A DNA stretch of 17,500 nt from Pigoraptor vietnamica (lineage: Eukaryota; Opisthokonta; Filasterea), in the NCBI GenBank assembly GCA_943704525.1, contig CALSCQ010003334.1, positions 1 through 17,500 of the forward strand. The letters are read 5' to 3'. A program made the translations under genes and the position numbers. Under the pieces are notes generated by a model. That model saw only the letters and a list, made by a program, of their open reading frames with translations, had not been told where the DNA came from and made no database searches. Shown here in pieces: positions 8,312 to 17,500 of this stretch. Every line of letters begins with the position of its first letter. Position 1 is the stretch's first letter.

Positions 8312-10128
8312 TTTGACGGTGAGGCAGCGCACTTTGTCAAGAGCGCTTGTGTCCAGCGACGGATCGCACTGAGAAATGTCGAGCTTCGAAACGCGAGCAA
8401 GCGCAGACACATCGCGAACTGAAGTACAGCGGCGCAAACACAACGTACGCACCGCGCCAAGTCCCGAAACGTCCGTCACACCTGCGCAGTTCCGTCAAGT
8501 TGAGGCAGTGCACGCCGCCCAGCGCCGACACGTTCGTGATGCCTCGACAATTGGAGAGGTCAAGAGAATGAACACGCCCCAGCGCCGACACGTTCGTGAT
8601 GGCTCGACAATTGGAGAGGTCAAGCGAATGAACACGCCCCAGCGCCGACACGTGCGTGATGCCTTGACAATTGGAGAGATTCAAAGAGTAGTTTCTTCCG
8701 AGGCACGACACGTCCGTTAGAGATGACAGACCGCTTGCCGACAGCGTGTGGACGTCACCCAGCGCCGAAACATCTACCACCGAACACCAGTTCACTGTCA
8801 GTGTGTGGACATGACCGAGCTTGGAGACGTCAACGACGCCTCTGCACGACGACAAGTCCAGCGTATGAACGCCGCCCAAGCACGACACGTCAGTGATGCC
8901 GTAAGAGCCGCTCACATCTAGGGAGTGGACGCCGCCGAGGAAGCTCACGTCGACTTCGCCGTTCAAGAACAGCGTGTGGACGCGGCCAAGCACTGAACAA
9001 TCCACCGGTGGCTCTATTGGCACACCTATCACACGCCGAAGGTCAAGGTAGTAATTCCCGCCGAGTCCCGTTGTGCCGCGAAAATCGTTGCTGTAGAGGA
9101 TGAGCGTGTGCACGCGCCCCAAGCCCGACACATCGCGACCCGGGTATCCCGTCTCCGGCCAGTCGTAACAGCCGTCCTCAGGGTGATCGCTAAACGCGAG
9201 GTCGAGATGGTGCACGCCGCCGAGCACGGACATGTCGCCACCCACGCGTGGACAGTCGCGCAGGATGAGCGTGCGCGCATTCGCGGCAGCGGATACGTCG
9301 ACGAGCCACACGGACCCCGAGAGGTCGAGGCAAGGCACGCGGCGCAGTGCGTCCGGCACGGCAACGAGCGAGGAGCGCAGGAGAGCGACAGATCGAACGG
9401 CGGAGAGGGGCGAAAAATCAACCACGCGGGGGCAATCGACCATCGTCACGGAATGCGCGCCTGCCAGTGGGGACACGTCCTCCAGTTCGGGACACTTCGA
9501 GAGGTGGACGTTGCGTGGACGAACCAACGGAGCGACGCTGCGGACCTCCTTGAGCTGCAGAGTGGCCGTCGTCGCAAATGGCGCGACGTCGAGCTCGGAC
9601 GTCGTTGCGCCCGCAACATCTTTGAAGCAAACATCAAGCACGCGGAACTCCCGAAGCCGCGAAAAGCGGGGAAACTTCACGCCGAGAACGAAGCGCTCCG
9701 TAACGATCGTCGAAGCATCCGCGAGCGGGTCCAAATTGTGCTTGGCCCCTATGTAAAAGAACTGAACGACCGCAACGCCCTGTAGTGGCCTAAGGTCGAG
9801 CGAATACGTACGCGTAAGTACGCAGCTTCGTAAGGTCTGCAGTGTGGATGCCGAACAAGGCAGGCAAATCTTCAATCTTCCTCGCCGTTAGCGCGAGCCG
9901 ATTCCTCGGAAGCCACGCGGCAAACTCGCGACGAAAGTCGGCGTCGTCAAGGTACATGTTCTCGTACAGGGGCCAGAGGTAGAGAAGGCGCGCGTTCGAG
10001 AGAAAGCGACGAAGGAAGCTGTTGACCTTGGCGAGGCGGCACACGTCGGCGTTTGTAAGAAAGTGAGCGATGTGCTCCACGACGACCTCCGCGGAGAGCG
10101 AGCTGAAGCTTGCAGCGGCGTCCGACAT
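8309..10128 (-). CDS. F-box / leucine-rich-repeat protein, two apparent frameshifts
   Basis: Probable substrate-recognition subunit of an SCF-type ubiquitin ligase; that role is inferred from the domain pair. The frame from ATG 10128 encodes an F-box at about residues 8-50 (SLSAEVVVEHIAHFLTNADV, then LYLWPLYEN). The frame closes at 9790. A second frame, open from above 9875, carries about 18-20 leucine-rich repeats of roughly 20 residues with the pattern DVSALGRVHSLDLSNC. Near 8488-8500 the similarity moves to the third frame, which gives two or three last repeats (TDVSGLGAVRTLCL, RDVSALARVSKLDI) and ends at TAA 8311-8309. Each shift fits one extra base. A 22-nt intron (9788-9809, GTACGT..TTAG) would also repair the first, but every other intron here is at least 110 nt. 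It is therefore a recent pseudogene, or an intact gene with sequencing errors. Confidence 0.72.
8521..8700 (-). repeat. 60-bp tandem repeats encoding LRR units
   Basis: Three consecutive 60-bp units at 8521-8580, 8581-8640 and 8641-8700. The first two differ at only two positions; the third diverges in its last third. Each unit encodes one 20-residue leucine-rich repeat. Older units toward 9000 keep the protein pattern but not the DNA identity, so the near-identical pair is young. Confidence 0.93.
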
Positions 10129-10361
10129 GGTTGGTAATGGTTTGGGCTGTTCGTGAGAAGGTAAAAGAATGAGGGGCGCGAGGCTGGCGAAAGGAGGTCG
10201 GGGACGGGTATTGCGACTTGGCGAATGTGGATGCATCGTGGGGGCGTGTGTTGTTTGTAACGTTACACTGTACTATTCATTCAGCCGACGAAGCTGCCGC
10301 CCACTGACACTCTGGCAATAATGGCAGCCCAAAAAGCGGCGAATGCACACGTGCAACACCC
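10129..10361. other. Intergenic region upstream of F-box gene
   Basis: This 233-bp gap separates the F-box start from the nardilysin stop, both on the minus strand. It must hold the F-box promoter and the nardilysin 3' end. It has one CACGTG (10348-10353) but not the paired form. The F-box frame has an in-frame ATG at 10236, whose extra 36 residues are proline-rich and probably not translated. Confidence 0.5.
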
Positions 10362-10745
10362 TCACGAGTGCGCAATATATTTAGAGGCCCTCGCGGCCGT
10401 CAGCGGGGCGTAGAACGTGCACGACGCCTTGAGCTTCGCAACGTCCTCCTCGCTGGTGAACGCAGGCGTGCCGTCCGTCGGCGCCGGGTGCGCCTCTCCA
10501 CGGCCAAGCACGCGCACGCTCAGCTTGCGGCGCGAGTGGCGATCGACGAGGATTTCGCGGACGAAGGCGATGACCTGCGATCGCGGCATGGTGGCGATAA
10601 CAGCCGCCTCGGCCTTGTTGCGATCAAACTCGTAGTACCTGACAAGAGTGGAGGGACGGGAGATAGGAATGGCGCGTGAGCACTCGGGTTCGCAATACAA
10701 AACAGAGGGAAGTTCGTAACAAAGATACCCATTATGTTCCCTAAC

Positions 10746-10785
<40 letters not shown>

Positions 10786-13700
10786 TCACACGAGCACACA
10801 CACTCGCACGCACCTGTCGACAATTTCGACCCACAACCGGTCGGCCTCTTCCGATTGCGAGTAGTCCGGGCGCAGCTTGTTCGAGACGAGCGCCTCCACG
10901 CCCTGCGCATAGTCGTCGTCCGACATGGCCTCCATGCGCGCCAAAAACAGCCCCAAAAACTCCTCAATCCGCGCGTCCACGTCCGCCGTCGTGAAGCGGC
11001 TCGCCTGCGACGCGACGCGCACGACAAACCCGAGGCGCCCGCACGTGTTGCGAAACCCACACCCGACGTCGTAGCCCAGCTGCAGACGCGTGCGCAGGTA
11101 ATCAAAACAGGGCTCCTCCATGAAATACTCGGCGAGTTCGGCGCGCGCACACGCCTCGAGCGACGCCTCCTCCGCCTGAAAATAGTTCTCGACGACGTTG
11201 TTGTCGTCTTCGGGGTTTGCGTTGATGAGCGAGCGCACGGCAGAGCCCGTGGGGAGCGCAAGACACCGCTCGAACGGCTGCGTTGCAGCGGGAAGGGCAG
11301 AAAAGCCCATGTGACGCTGCAGCATGCCGAACATCGCCACAGACTCGGCTGCAGTCAAGTTTCCGTGGAACAGCGCCTCCGCAAACACCCGTCCGCGGAG
11401 CGCAGCCGAGAACGCGGCGAGGTCTGCCAGAGTCGCCGTGGAGAGTGCGCGGTGCTTGTCAGCGTTGGACCATCGCACGTCGACGAGCACGCACAGGCGT
11501 CCCGAGTTTGCGAGCTTGCCCGGGCGAAGGTCTGCGTTGGCGTAGCGGCGGAGGAGCTGCGAGCGCACCATCGCAAAGGCGGCGTCGTCGCACGAAAACG
11601 AGGCCATGCGAGAGACGATGCGCTCAAACAGCACGGGTAACTTGTGACTGAAGCCGCCGACCTTGAGGATGAGGCCCACGGGACCCGCGGAGAGCGAATA
11701 GCTCACGTCGGCAATCTCGGCAGCGTAGCTAAAGTCGCGCATGGAGTGGTCGAGGGCGAGCGCGTAGGCGTCCGCAAGTGCGGCCCCGGCGGCGGAGTCG
11801 TGGACGAAGGGCGCGATGAGGTGCACAAAGATGTTCGCTCGCGGCATCAAGAACTTTGTGTCCTTCTTGTGCCACACGTTGCCGAGCGGGGTCGACGACA
11901 CGAGCACGGGCACGTGGTGCGCGGGCGTGTCGGGCTCGCGTATGGAGAAGTCCGTCGCGACGAATTCGTTGGGTGCGGGGAGGGAGAGCGCCGGATCGAG
12001 GGCGCCGTTCGGATCTGTCTCGCTCAAGAACGCGGCGGGAATGGGCATGCGACAGAACGCCGTCCCAAAGTACGGCTCGACCAGAGAGAGGGACGGAGCA
12101 CCAGGGAAGGGGACCTTGTTCGCCTCGAACAGGCGAGAGACGAGCGTCACGCACGGCGTCTCGGGGCGCAGGCGGTCCAGCACGTAGGAGATGGCGTCGG
12201 GGTCGTAAGTAAAGTAGAGGTAGTCGCCCGCAAGCACGTGCTCGTCGGGATAATAAAGCATGGCGGTCGCCACCTCTTCCACGTAATCGATGGGTTCGTC
12301 CCGCTCGCGAAACGCAAACGACGTGCGCGCAATGGCCGCAAACTCGTCGTGCAGTCGTCGCTGCGGACCGACCGACCGAAGCAGCGCGAGGTACTGGAAC
12401 ACGAGGGACGAGACAGACGCGACGCTGTCGATGCCGGCGTCCGTGAGCGTGACGGACACTTGGAAGAGCGTCGACGAAGCGTTGCGTTCGTGCCCGCCGC
12501 CAAAGTTGCCGGCGCACAGGGACGTTGCCCAGCCGCGGGCCTTCAGGATGGAGAGGACGCTGCCGGGGCCTGCGGGCACCGCAACAACCGGAGTCAATGG
12601 CGTGTCGGAGACAATAATGAACAAGCGGAATAAAGTGGAAAAGAGAAGTTATAGGACTGAATACAAGTGACGCGCGCTACGAGAGAGAGGGAGAGAGCGA
12701 CGCACCTTCGTGGCCGAGCAGCTCGGCAACGTAGTTGAGGGGCTTGCAGCGGTACTTTGACGTCATGCACGGCAGCACAAACGCAATCTCGAGCTCGTGC
12801 GTGTCCTTGACGCTCTGCACGAGGGTGAGCGTGTGGAACTGAGAACCCGCAAATGAAAAGGGGTCGCCGTGGACGCCGTAAGTCGGCGGGACGCGTTCGC
12901 ACAGCGGGTGAAGGGGCAAATAGACGGGTCCGAACACGGCGCCGGCATTCGACGGCGCGGAATTGGCGGACGCGTTGTGCAAGCAGTCACCCGGCAGACA
13001 GCACACGCCGCCCGCGCGCACGTGCGGAGACGCGGGAGGGCCCCTGACGGGACCGAAGCACTCGCGCACCCACGCCTCGAGTGTGTCGAGCGACTCGTTG
13101 CACTCGACGACGAGTCGCATGTTGGCTGCGTGGTAGTGCCTCTCGTAGAACGCGATGAGCTGCGCGCGCACATCAATGCCGCGCGCGGCGGGGTCGGTGG
13201 CGAGCGTCTGCTGGTTGCCCCACGTGAACTTTCCCATCGGGTGTCCCGGGCGTGCGGCGGCGCAAAGAAGCTGCTGCTTGCGACACGCGTCCCGCTGCAC
13301 GCACATGCGAAACTCGCTGTCGACGGCCTTGATCTCGCGCTCGGTGGGCGAGGGGTCCATCAGCGGAGCCACGAAGAACTGCGTGGCGGAAGTTCGCACG
13401 CGGCATTAATGGGACGGCGAAGAGGAAAGCGGTGAGAGTTGGGGTGAGCGCGGAGTGGAAGCAGTTAACAACCCATTGTTGCATACGACTGGCGTGTGAC
13501 GCAGCGAATGTGCACGTGTCGACATAACCTGCGTGCGCTGCCTCATGCTTGTAACACATGATGTAATGCAAGGCAACCTGCGCAAACCGGTCAAGGCCCT
13601 CCCTGAAGCGCCGCCGCCGAATGTCAAACTGAAACACAGTGTGCTCGCCGTCTGTGGACGCATTGTTCGACCCCGCGTGCCTTGCGCGCGATGGGTGGTG

Positions 13701-15303
13701 ATGAGCAGACGATACACCACATTTGCAACTCACGAACACGCATGCACACACACACACACACACACAGACACAGACACAGACACACACACGCACGCACGCA
13801 CGCACACACACGCACACACGCACGCACACACACGCACACACGCACACAAGGCACACACGCACACACACGCACACACACGCGCGCGCGCACACACACACAC
13901 ACACACGCACACACGCACACGCACACACGCACACACACACACACGCACACACGCACACACACACACACGCGCATACGCACACACACACACACACGCGCAC
14001 ACGCACACACACACACACACACACGCACACACACACACACACGCGCATACGCACACACACACACACACGCACACGCATACGCACACACACACACGCACAC
14101 ACACACACACGCGCATACGCACACACACACACACACACACACACAGCAACGCACTTTTTGATGAACGAGTCGAACGCATTCTCTTGCGGGTACTTTGCAG
14201 AGCCCAAGAACAGCATGTGCTCCAGAAAGTGCGCAAGGCCGGGGACTTCGGGGGGATCGGCAAACGAGCCCACGCCGACGCTCATCGCCGCCGCCGCCTG
14301 AGATACACGCACGGGAGACGCCAACAGGAATGTAAGGTCAGTCGCCGGTTATAAGAGTGCATGCCTTACTCGCAGACACAGCTACAGGCGTTACGAACAC
14401 AGTCACAGACAGTAGCAGACGGCAATACCAGCCGGAAACAGAAACACCCACCTTCCGCGTGCCCTTGGCCCCTTCCTCCTTGCGTCCCGCGGTCTCCGAT
14501 GCCTCGCTCCCTTCGTCGCCTTCGTCCCCTTCGCCGCCGTCGTCGCCCGCCGCACCCGCGCGCTCCATGTCCGCGTCCGCAGAAACGACGCCGTCACCCT
14601 CAGACTCACTCAGCGGCCCGCTCTCCTCCATCTCACTGCAGGACGGGTCGGTCAGCGTCGCGTCTTCTCCGCTCTCAACGTCCTCGTACTGGTCGTCGTC
14701 GTCGTCGTCGCTCTCTCCCTCGCCATCGGAATCGTCCCCACTGATCTCTTCGTCGAGACGTGGCCGCTTGCGCTTCGGCTCGTTCACTGACCGCGCGTTT
14801 GTGGGGTGCGGCGCAGACGCCGACGTGCGACCGCCAGACGCCGAAGTCCCCGCAGCATCGCTGCTGAGGCGGGCGCTGTCTGCGGTTGCGGACGTCTGGT
14901 TCTCGTCGCCCTCGTCTTCGCTCTCGTCGCTTTCCTCGGAACCATCGGCCGCTGTGTCCGATATGAGAAGGGCCACGAGGCCGTTGGGGAGATGCACAAA
15001 CCTGTCCGTTGGGGTTTCATGTGTGAGTAACCAGCATGCATAGCACAACACCCCCCCCCCCCCCCCTTCCACACACACACACACGCACATGCACACAACG
15101 CGAATCAGTCAGCGCTTCAACGAATCTAGGCTTACGCCCACATAATTCCTCATTCGGCCCTCCCACCCTACGCACACAGATGCACAACAAGCAATGCATC
15201 CCACGCACCTGTACTGCCGCTGGTCCGTCTGCGAGACAATCAACCCTCCCTCGAGTCGCGTCCCAGACGCACACGCGCCCAGCGCAGCATCCGTGGTGTG
15301 CAT
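10362..15303 (-). CDS. NRDC: Nardilysin (M16 zinc metallopeptidase)
   Basis: M16A endopeptidase; animal nardilysin cleaves N-terminal to Arg in dibasic sites. Exons in coding order: 15303-15209, 15001-14452, 14297-14155, 13680-13578, 13378-12706, 12569-10814, 10638-10362, giving 1198 residues (human nardilysin about 1150). The inverted zinc motif HFLEH is at 238-242, with E241 catalytic and E319 (in AVDSE) the third ligand, 77 residues on as in M16 enzymes. KHAGSNNASTDGEHTVFQF, ARPGHPMGKFTWGN and LLGHEGPGSVLSIL are typical. An acidic Ser/Asp/Glu-rich segment at about residues 47-210 interrupts NGLVALLISD and AAAAMSVGVGSF. This is the insertion that separates nardilysin from insulysin; in animals it binds polyamines and partners. 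It contains the basic cluster KRKRPR, a possible nuclear signal. The ATG at 15303 is chosen as the nearest one; an in-frame ATG at 15438 would run through the promoter motif. The donor/acceptor of intron 3 (GTGCGT..CAAG) is slightly unusual. Confidence 0.93.
10748..10781 (-). repeat. (CA)17 microsatellite in nardilysin intron 6
   Basis: A pure CA run on the plus strand, so GT on the sense strand, 33 bp into the intron from the donor at 10813. The stretch between donor and repeat is also GT-rich. Confidence 0.95.
13743..14145 (-). repeat. 400-bp CA/TG array with higher-order period, nardilysin intron 3
   Basis: About 400 bp of CA repeat on the plus strand with regular CG and TA interruptions fills most of the 474-bp intron 13681-14154. 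The phrase gcatacgcac recurs at 13971, 14045 and 14113, about 70 bp apart, so part of it is a minisatellite built from the microsatellite. On the sense strand it is GT and starts nine bases after the donor. It interrupts the gene 39 nt after the zinc motif. Confidence 0.94.
14689..14712 (-). repeat. GAC trinucleotide run in acidic domain
   Basis: Seven TCG/GTC units on the plus strand encode a run of six aspartates inside the acidic domain of nardilysin. It suggests the acidic segment grew partly by triplet expansion. Confidence 0.85.
15051..15066 (-). repeat. Poly-C run of 16 in nardilysin intron 1
   Basis: Sixteen consecutive C on the plus strand, so poly-G in the nardilysin pre-mRNA, 50 nt upstream of the exon 2 acceptor and next to a short GT tract. 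Homopolymer length may be unreliable. Confidence 0.9.
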
Positions 15304-15400
15304 GGCGCTGATCTTCGTGCACGCGCCTATGCAGCACTCCCCACGAAGCGACGAAGGGGCGACACCCAACGAAAAGAAGAAGAAAGCAGCGCTAGGAATC

Positions 15401-15421
15401 GTCACGTGCCCTGTCACGTGA
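15401..15421. promoter_or_regulatory. Paired TCACGTG motif between nardilysin and TRAPPC13
   Basis: CACGTG begins at 15403 and 15415, each preceded by GT. The pair is 100 bp upstream of the nardilysin ATG (15303) and 236 bp upstream of the TRAPPC13 ATG (15656), in the 352-bp region these divergent genes share. The rest of the region has no gene I can support. A shared control element for both genes is inference. Confidence 0.55.
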
Positions 15422-15655
15422 TGGGTTGCCGACAACACTTGTACGTAATAATTGTTGCATCTTGGGGGCTATGTCTCTCTTCGAGGCGGATCTCTCCCCA
15501 CACGAGACACATTGCGACGACGCATGCGCTGCTCTGAGCACGGAGTCCTAGGCTGAGTCGTCTCCCGCCCGCGTTTCGTCGCACGGCGCCCGTGTGTGGC
15601 TGCGGGACGCCGTGCATTTTCATTTTTGCGCGTTCGTGCATTGCTGTGAGAGAAG

Positions 15656-17500
15656 ATGGCCGCCGCCCCTCGCGCGTCTGATGCCGCAGTGCAGCAGAAG
15701 GAGAACCACCTCCTCGTCCTGAAGGGTGCGTGGATCAGTCGCTCCCTTTGTTGCGCGAAATCGGATGCCAATGGGAATGCCCGACATTTCACTGTCAGTT
15801 TTCTGCTTGAGCTGTGCGTGGACCTTCTGTTGCTTGCGTGTGCGCGGAATTGCGGTGTGAGAGCTCAAGAGTGCGTTGGAATTGCAGTGATGCGCCTGTC
15901 GAGGCCCAACCTTGTGCCCAACCAACCCGTCACGTGCGAGACGATTGACTTCCCCGGTGGGTCCTCGCGCCGTTTGCACGCACAAGAGCTTACAAAAGCG
16001 CTTGCATATATACGCCTGTATAGTGTGTCGACGTGATGCGCCGTTTGTGCACACAGAGCTTAAGCGCGTTTGTATAAATTAGAGTCGATGTGGTCATGTG
16101 TGGTACGGAGCACTCACGGGCGCGTCGCAGCGTCAGAGCTCTATGTGTTAGTATGCCACGACTCTGACCTGTTGGTACGCCGTGCGTGCGTGTTTTGGCC
16201 AGGGACTACGCTCGCGGAGCACTTGGCGGGCGACCCAAAGACCCCGCGCGGGCTCGAGTCGTTCGGATTGGGCGAATTCCTTGCCCTCCCCCAGAATTTT
16301 GGGTTCGTATTGTCGCGATCGATGCAATGGAGATGCGCTGCGTGTCGTGGTTACTCTCTCTCTCTCTCGTTCTCACTATTGAGCCACACATACGTATTGT
16401 CTAAGCAAATTTTTTGTTTCTGCAGCAACATTTATCTTGGCGAGACATTCTCCAGCTACATTAGCGTGCACAATGACAGCACGCAGAATGCGCGCGACGT
16501 CAGCATCAAGGTGCGTGTGCATGCGAGCGTGTGCGTGTGCGTACGTGTGCGTGTGCGTGTAAGCATGTGCGTGCCGTGTATGAGCGTATGGTCGTGCGTC
16601 GTGTATGGCCTATGAGGTTGGGCCCAGCACACCTTTCGAGAGGCCATGTCTCCCTTCCATATGCGCACAGTTTCAAATTGCCCAAGTCACTCTATGCGGT
16701 GCTCAATACCGGGCCTGCTTTGCCACACAGGCGGAGCTCCAAACAAGCTCACAGCGCATCAATCTCAGCGACACGTCGAGCAAACCCGCGGCGACGCTCT
16801 CGCCAAACGGCAGCATCGACATTGTCGTGCACCACGAGGTCAAGGAGCTCAACATTCACATGTGGGTGCGCGCTCTCGAGTGCGTGCACGTGTGTTTGTG
16901 TGTGTGCGTGCGTGCACGTTTGTGTATGTGCGTGTACATTTGCGTATGTGCGTGCACGTTTGTGTATGTGCGAGCACATTATTGTGTGTGTGTGTGTGCG
17001 CGCGCGTGTGCATTCGATTGTATGGATTGTGTGTGTGCGTTCATACTTACCATCCTGCTGCGCGCAGCCTCGTGTGCTCTGTCAGCTACACAACGGTCGA
17101 TGGCGAGCGCATGTTCTTTCGGAAGTTTTTTAAGTTCCAGGTCATGCACCCGCTGGCGGTGAAGACGAAGATATACAACATCGAGGTGCGTGCGGACGGA
17201 ATTGCGGGGGAGGCTGAGTGACAAACCCACCAGCAATGCGAAGCCCATACAATATGCCGCTTGAGACGCACTCACACACACGCACACGCACACACGCACA
17301 CGCACACATGCATGACACAAACACGTCCACACGCACGCACACGCACGACAAACACGTCGTTCAAATCCCTATTCTCGTGTGTTGCCACTGTGCGCAGGAG
17401 GACGTGTTTTTGGAGGCGCAGGTGCAAAACATCACCACGACGCCAATGTTTGTCGATGTCGTCAAGTTTGAGCCGGGCGCCCCCTTCACACACGTCGACC
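15656..17500 (+). CDS. TRAPPC13: TRAPP complex subunit 13 (3' end beyond window)
   Basis: Accessory subunit of the TRAPP tethering complexes (TRAPPIII in animals), which act on Golgi and autophagy membranes as Rab exchange factors. Exons: 15656-15725, 15888-15956, 16203-16302, 16426-16510, 16731-16861, 17068-17185, 17398-17500 and onward; 225 residues are visible. Family blocks in order: [15 protein letters not shown] near the start, [73 protein letters not shown] and [16 protein letters not shown]. Animal proteins are about 410-420 residues, so about half is outside. Exons 1-3 are short and join through phase-1 and phase-2 introns, which all restore frame. The ATG at 15656 gives the normal short N-terminus. 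No membrane segment is seen. Confidence 0.93.
16511..16580 (+). repeat. GT-rich tract at TRAPPC13 intron 4 donor
   Basis: The intron begins GTGCGTGTGCATGCG and goes on as an imperfect GT/GCGT tract for about 70 bp. This is another case where donor and GT repeat are continuous. Confidence 0.75.
16862..17040 (+). repeat. GT-rich imperfect repeat in TRAPPC13 intron 5
   Basis: Most of this 206-bp intron is degenerate GT repeat. It includes several copies of a longer unit of about 18-20 bp, gtgcacgtttgtgtatgt and near variants, between 16911 and 16972. Confidence 0.8.
17268..17346 (+). repeat. CA-rich tract in TRAPPC13 intron 6
   Basis: Imperfect CA repeat with CG interruptions on the sense strand, in the middle of the intron 17186-17397. 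Confidence 0.85.

Noticed and set aside
9108-9785. 225-codon plus-strand frame opposite the LRR array
   Set aside because: Antisense shadow of the GC-rich LRR coding strand; no recognisable domain.
9788-9809. A 22-nt intron (GTACGT to TTAG, minus strand) joining the F-box and LRR frames
   Set aside because: The length restores frame, but all other introns here are 110 nt or longer; a one-base shift is simpler. Kept only as an alternative in the gene entry.
11644-12633. 329-codon plus-strand frame opposite the nardilysin exon 6
   Set aside because: Antisense shadow of a strongly conserved M16 exon, rich in Arg and Gly with no motif.
13743-14145. CRISPR-like array because of regular repeats
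   Set aside because: The units are dinucleotide-based with no unique spacers, inside a eukaryotic intron.
13682-14161. Long open frames of alternating Thr-His or Cys-Val on both strands
   Set aside because: They are translations of the CA/TG repeat and lie in an intron of nardilysin.

Overview
The window is an ordinary stretch of eukaryotic nuclear DNA, most likely from a GC-rich protist that I cannot place further. Four multi-exon genes can be reconstructed across 26 GT..AG introns, most of them 110-300 nt, and every exon junction keeps frame. CA/TG microsatellites occur in introns and between genes. There is no bacterial operon structure, no CRISPR array, no convincing tRNA or rRNA, and no transposon that I can recognise.

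Layout. 212-2344 (-): peptidase family M17 leucyl-type aminopeptidase, six exons, its 3' end beyond the left edge. 2345-2884: divergent promoter region with a CA repeat. 2885-3799 (+): intronless calcineurin-like metallophosphoesterase. 3800-4249: nothing recognised. 4250-4575 (-): internally deleted F-box/LRR pseudogene. 4814-7921 (+): TAF6, the histone-fold TFIID/SAGA subunit, nine exons. 7922-8308: convergent intergenic region. 8309-10128 (-): F-box protein with 20-residue leucine-rich repeats, broken by two apparent +1 frameshifts. 10362-15303 (-): nardilysin, an M16 zinc metallopeptidase, seven exons, with its acidic insertion. 15304-15655: divergent promoter region. 15656-17500 (+): TRAPPC13, seven exons seen, running off the right edge.

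The genes do not form one pathway. They cover peptide turnover (M17, nardilysin), transcription initiation (TAF6), membrane traffic (TRAPPC13), probable ubiquitin-ligase substrate recognition (F-box/LRR) and a phosphoesterase of unknown substrate.

Most notable signals: (1) a paired motif, GTCACGTGC then TCACGTG 12-13 bp later, in all three divergent or gene-upstream regions examined; (2) a donor consensus of GTGCGT/GTGGGT with A at +4 almost absent; (3) GT microsatellites that grow directly out of donor sites; (4) an F-box/LRR gene with recently duplicated 60-bp repeats, two frameshifts, a run of in-frame TAA stops, and a deleted relative 4-6 kb away. I found no convincing new multi-gene system.
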